Positions 39,386 through 41,877 of a DNA stretch of 41,877 nt are shown in pieces. Under the pieces are notes generated by a model. The model made no database searches. It was not told the DNA's origin and saw nothing but the letters and a program-made list of their open reading frames with translations. The first letter of the stretch is position 1, and each line of letters begins with the position of its first letter. The position numbers were made by a program, and so were the translations under genes. This DNA is from Oscillospiraceae bacterium (lineage in GTDB: Bacteria; Bacillota; Clostridia; Oscillospirales; Oscillospiraceae): contig JAFXTM010000058.1 of assembly GCA_017535865.1 (NCBI GenBank), positions 1 to 41,877 of the forward strand, read 5' to 3'.

Positions 39386-40924
39386 ATGCCAAAGTTTGAT
39401 GCCGTCGTGATCGGCGCCGGCAACGGCGGGCTTGCGGCCGCCTGCCGTCTGGCAAAGGCTGGAAAAAAGACTCTGCTGGTGGAGCAGCACAACCTCCCCG
39501 GCGGCGTCGCGTCCAGCTTCCGCAGGGGCCGCTTCGAATTTGAGACCGCGCTGCACGAGCTCTGCGAGTTCGGCAGCGCCGAAAACCCGGGCAACTGCCG
39601 CAAGACCGTCGTGGACGAGTTCGGGCTGGACATCCGCTGGTACCGGGTCCCGGACAACTTCCGCGTCATCACCGTCGCGAGCGACGGCAAAACGCCCATC
39701 GACGCGACGCTGCCCTCCGGACGCGAGAACTTCATCAACAAGATGGAGGAATACGTCCCCGGCTGCCGGGCATCGGTCGAGCGCTTCTTCGACCTCGGCG
39801 CGGAGACGCTCGCGGCCGGCAACTACCTGACCGCCTCCGGCGGCAAGCCGGACTCCAAGGTGCTCAGGGAGAAGTACCCGAACTACCTGCGCACCGCGGC
39901 CTATCCGGTCAACCGCGTCTTCAAAGCCCTGAAGATGCCGCCCCTCGCGCAGGACATCATGAACACCTACTGGGGCTACCTCGGCGTGGACGCGGACCAT
40001 CTGAGCTTCGTGCAGTATGTGAACATGGTCTGCCTGTATGTCAACTTCGGCGCCTGGATCCCCGAGAAGACAAGCAACGAGCTGACGACCGGTCTCGCCG
40101 AGCGCTTCCGCGCGATGGGCGGCACGCTCTGGCTCAACTGCCGGGCCGAGGAGATCCTCTTCGACGAGAACGACCGCCTCTGCGGCGTGCGCACGACCGC
40201 CGGCGTGGTGGACACGCGCTATGTGCTCTGCAACGCCAGCCCCACCACAGTCTACGCCAACATGATCCCCGAGCGGCTTGTCCCGGAAAAGGATAAAAAG
40301 CTCCTGCCGAACCGCCCCTTCTCGGCGCGTATGTTCGTGGTCTATATGGGCCTGAACAAAACGGCGGAGGAGCTGGGGCTGAAGGATTACAGCTATTTCC
40401 TGCCCTCCAGCGCGGACAGCGTCAGGGAGTACAACAACCTGAAAAACATCGAGACCAACCGCTTCAACATCGCGCTCTGTTATAACGTGGTCAACCCCAA
40501 GGCCAGCCCCGAGGGGACCTGCATCGTCTCGCTGACCACCACCTATACGGATGACTGCTGGAGCAAGATCGACCCGAAGGACTACGTCCGCACCAAGGAG
40601 AAGGTCGCCGCAGGGATGATCGACTGGTTCGAGCAGAAGACCGGCATCGTCATCCGCCCCTACATCGAGGAGATCGAGATCGCGACGCCCTGGACCTTCT
40701 GCCACTACGCGAGCGTCCCGGAGGGCGCGGCCTACGGCTACGAGCTGCGCGACTGGGACAGCATGATGCCCCGCATGATGATGATGCGCGAGGAATACCC
40801 GATCAAGGGACTCAAATTCGTCGGCGCGTCCAGTATCCGCGGCGACGGCTTCAACTCCGCGATCTTCAGCGGCGATACCATCGCCAAGCTGACCCTTGGC
40901 GAAATGAGAGAGGAGGGGATCTGA
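39386..40924 (+). CDS. CrtI/RetSat-like FAD-dependent oxidoreductase
   Basis: A 512-residue protein with AGGAGG before the ATG. The N-terminal dinucleotide fold VIGAGNGGLAAA (8-19) and 'LLVEQHNLPGGVASSF' are typical of phytoene desaturase, carotene isomerase and retinol saturase relatives. The C-terminus has the FAD-closing block 'GLKFVGASSIRGDGFNSAI'. Such enzymes desaturate, isomerise or saturate C=C bonds in long hydrophobic chains. No carotenoid synthesis genes are nearby, so carotenoid synthesis is unlikely. The gene four bases downstream of a GGAGGGG site encodes a flavin reductase that could supply electrons. The substrate is unknown; the regulator suggests induction by a specific acid or its derivative. 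Confidence 0.85.
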   Translation: MPKFDAVVIGAGNGGLAAACRLAKAGKKTLLVEQHNLPGGVASSFRRGRFEFETALHELCEFGSAENPGNCRKTVVDEFGLDIRWYRVPDNFRVITVASDGKTPIDATLPSGRENFINKMEEYVPGCRASVERFFDLGAETLAAGNYLTASGGKPDSKVLREKYPNYLRTAAYPVNRVFKALKMPPLAQDIMNTYWGYLGVDADHLSFVQYVNMVCLYVNFGAWIPEKTSNELTTGLAERFRAMGGTLWLNCRAEEILFDENDRLCGVRTTAGVVDTRYVLCNASPTTVYANMIPERLVPEKDKKLLPNRPFSARMFVVYMGLNKTAEELGLKDYSYFLPSSADSVREYNNLKNIETNRFNIALCYNVVNPKASPEGTCIVSLTTTYTDDCWSKIDPKDYVRTKEKVAAGMIDWFEQKTGIVIRPYIEEIEIATPWTFCHYASVPEGAAYGYELRDWDSMMPRMMMMREEYPIKGLKFVGASSIRGDGFNSAIFSGDTIAKLTLGEMREEGI

Positions 40925-41877
40925 ATGGCGCTGCATGTGAAAGTCGGTCTGATCGGCGCGCTGGACATGCTCAAGTTCAAAAACCTGGCCAAGACCCGCC
41001 GCGAGGCAATTGAAAAGCTCCCGGTCAAGGCGCTGCCCAAGAGCTATGTGACCAACGAAAAAGCCGAATTCATGCACCCTCGGCGGCAGGAACTGCGCAT
41101 CAAGGCGATGCGTCCCAACGGGCCGGACGGCGTGACCGTCACGCTCGAAAGCCCAGACGGGAAGCCGCTGGCCCCCTTCCGCGCCGGCCAGTATATCAGT
41201 CTCAGCGTCGACGCCGACGCGAGCTCCACCACGCGCTCCTATTCCCTTTGCTCAAGTCCCGCGCGGAGCTGGCAGGGCGAGTACGACATTACGGTCAAGC
41301 GCGTCGAGGACGACGGCTTCGTGTCCAAATTCATTCAGGACGACTGGAAGCCGGGGATCACGGTCGCCGTGTCCGCCCCGCAGGGACACCTCTACTACGA
41401 GCCGCTGCGCGATGAGAAGAAGGTGATCGCGCTGGCGGGCGGCTCGGGCATCACCCCCTTCGTGGGCATGGCCTATGCCATCCGCGACGGCTATGAGGAC
41501 TTCGACCTGACGATCCTCTACGGCTCGCGGCTGGAAAAAGACATCCTCTACCGCGCCGAGCTCGATGAGATCGCCGCGGCCTGCCCGAAGGTACACGTCG
41601 TACATGTCCTCTCCGACGAGGAGAAGGAGGGCTTCGAGCACGGCTTCCTCTCCGCGGAGCTGATCCGCAGATACGCGGGCGGCGAGCCCTGCACTGTCTT
41701 CATGTGCGGCCCGCAGGCCATGTACAACTTCCTCGACGGCGTCGTGGAGGAGCTCGGCCTCGACCGCAAGCATGTCCGACGCGAGCTCTTCGGCATGATC
41801 AAGGACCCCTGGAACCAGCCAGGTTATCCGAAGGGCGCCCACGCGCTGTCCTATACGGCGAAGGTCACGATCTTCGA
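40925..41877 (+). CDS. FNR-type FAD/NAD(P)H reductase, 3' end outside window
   Basis: 317 residues are visible before the right edge with no stop. After an N-terminal extension of about 55 residues, the FAD domain shows 'FRAGQYISLSVD' and 'TTRSYSLCSSP' (the RxYS flavin motif), and the NAD domain shows 'VIALAGGSGITPFVGMAYAI', 'LYGSRLEKDILYRAEL' and 'CTVFMCGPQAMYNFL'. The last visible stretch ('ALSYTAKVTIF') looks like the first strand of a C-terminal plant-type [2Fe-2S] ferredoxin domain, as in PaaE-like reductases. The start lies immediately after the upstream stop (TGA-ATG), so it is co-translated and probably passes electrons to the CrtI-like enzyme. Confidence 0.88.
   Translation, partial: MALHVKVGLIGALDMLKFKNLAKTRREAIEKLPVKALPKSYVTNEKAEFMHPRRQELRIKAMRPNGPDGVTVTLESPDGKPLAPFRAGQYISLSVDADASSTTRSYSLCSSPARSWQGEYDITVKRVEDDGFVSKFIQDDWKPGITVAVSAPQGHLYYEPLRDEKKVIALAGGSGITPFVGMAYAIRDGYEDFDLTILYGSRLEKDILYRAELDEIAAACPKVHVVHVLSDEEKEGFEHGFLSAELIRRYAGGEPCTVFMCGPQAMYNFLDGVVEELGLDRKHVRRELFGMIKDPWNQPGYPKGAHALSYTAKVTIF

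Noticed and set aside
1-41877. CRISPR arrays, insertion sequences and rRNA genes
   Set aside because: No regularly spaced repeats, transposase genes or rRNA-like segments were recognised anywhere in the window.

Overview
The window reads as chromosomal DNA of a GC-rich anaerobic bacterium, most likely a gut-type member of the Clostridia (Oscillospiraceae-like). The evidence is strong AGGAGG ribosome sites, sigma-A promoters, Yes/Lpl-type sugar ABC parts, a tungsten-type aldehyde ferredoxin oxidoreductase, an Etf-linked lactate dehydrogenase and many strictly anaerobic redox families. No 16S rRNA or ribosomal protein gene is present, so the taxon is inferred.

Layout. (1) 1-3400, minus: two YbjN-like proteins followed by a large protein, cut by the left edge, that joins a ClpB-type AAA+ module, a receiver-like module and the start of an FtsH-type AAA module. 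(2) 3659-8502: a TRAP transporter (dctP, dctQ, dctM) with an HpcH/HpaI aldolase, divergent from a FadR-type GntR regulator; this looks like a sugar-acid uptake and cleavage unit. (3) 8503-10740: a lower-GC island remnant with a WYL regulator fragment, an ankyrin-like ORF and a decayed tyrosine integrase, next to tRNA-Val(GAC). (4) 11068-17583, plus: a tight six-gene operon of an Old Yellow Enzyme/FadH-type reductase, an SDR, a tocopherol-cyclase-like protein, a tungsten AOR, a 2x[4Fe-4S] ferredoxin and a MoaD-like protein. It is the best candidate here for an undescribed pathway. (5) 17656-24225: an Eis-like acetyltransferase and a DUF624 membrane protein (minus), then a GH94 chitobiose-phosphorylase-like enzyme, a phosphohexomutase and a YesN-type response regulator (plus). 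(6) 24322-29046, minus: LDH2-family dehydrogenase, GlcD-type FAD dehydrogenase, EtfB and EtfA, preceded by a remnant of a lactate permease gene. (7) 29200-31338, minus: ornithine carbamoyltransferase and a TIGR00300-type ornithine cyclodeaminase. (8) 31639-38321, minus: YesM-type histidine kinase, lipoprotein sugar-binding protein, two permeases and a second binding protein. (9) 38451-41877: a GntR/FCD regulator divergent from a CrtI/RetSat-like FAD oxidoreductase and an FNR-type reductase cut by the right edge. Two matching operators sit just downstream of the two divergent promoters.

How it fits together (inference): the cell takes up sugar acids, amino-sugar disaccharides, oligosaccharides and lactate, and makes proline from citrulline or ornithine. 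It carries two separate redox gene sets that could reduce C=C or carboxyl/aldehyde groups of hydrophobic substrates. Transcription units are separated by clear factor-independent terminators, often very long perfect hairpins, and most promoters have 17-bp spacing.
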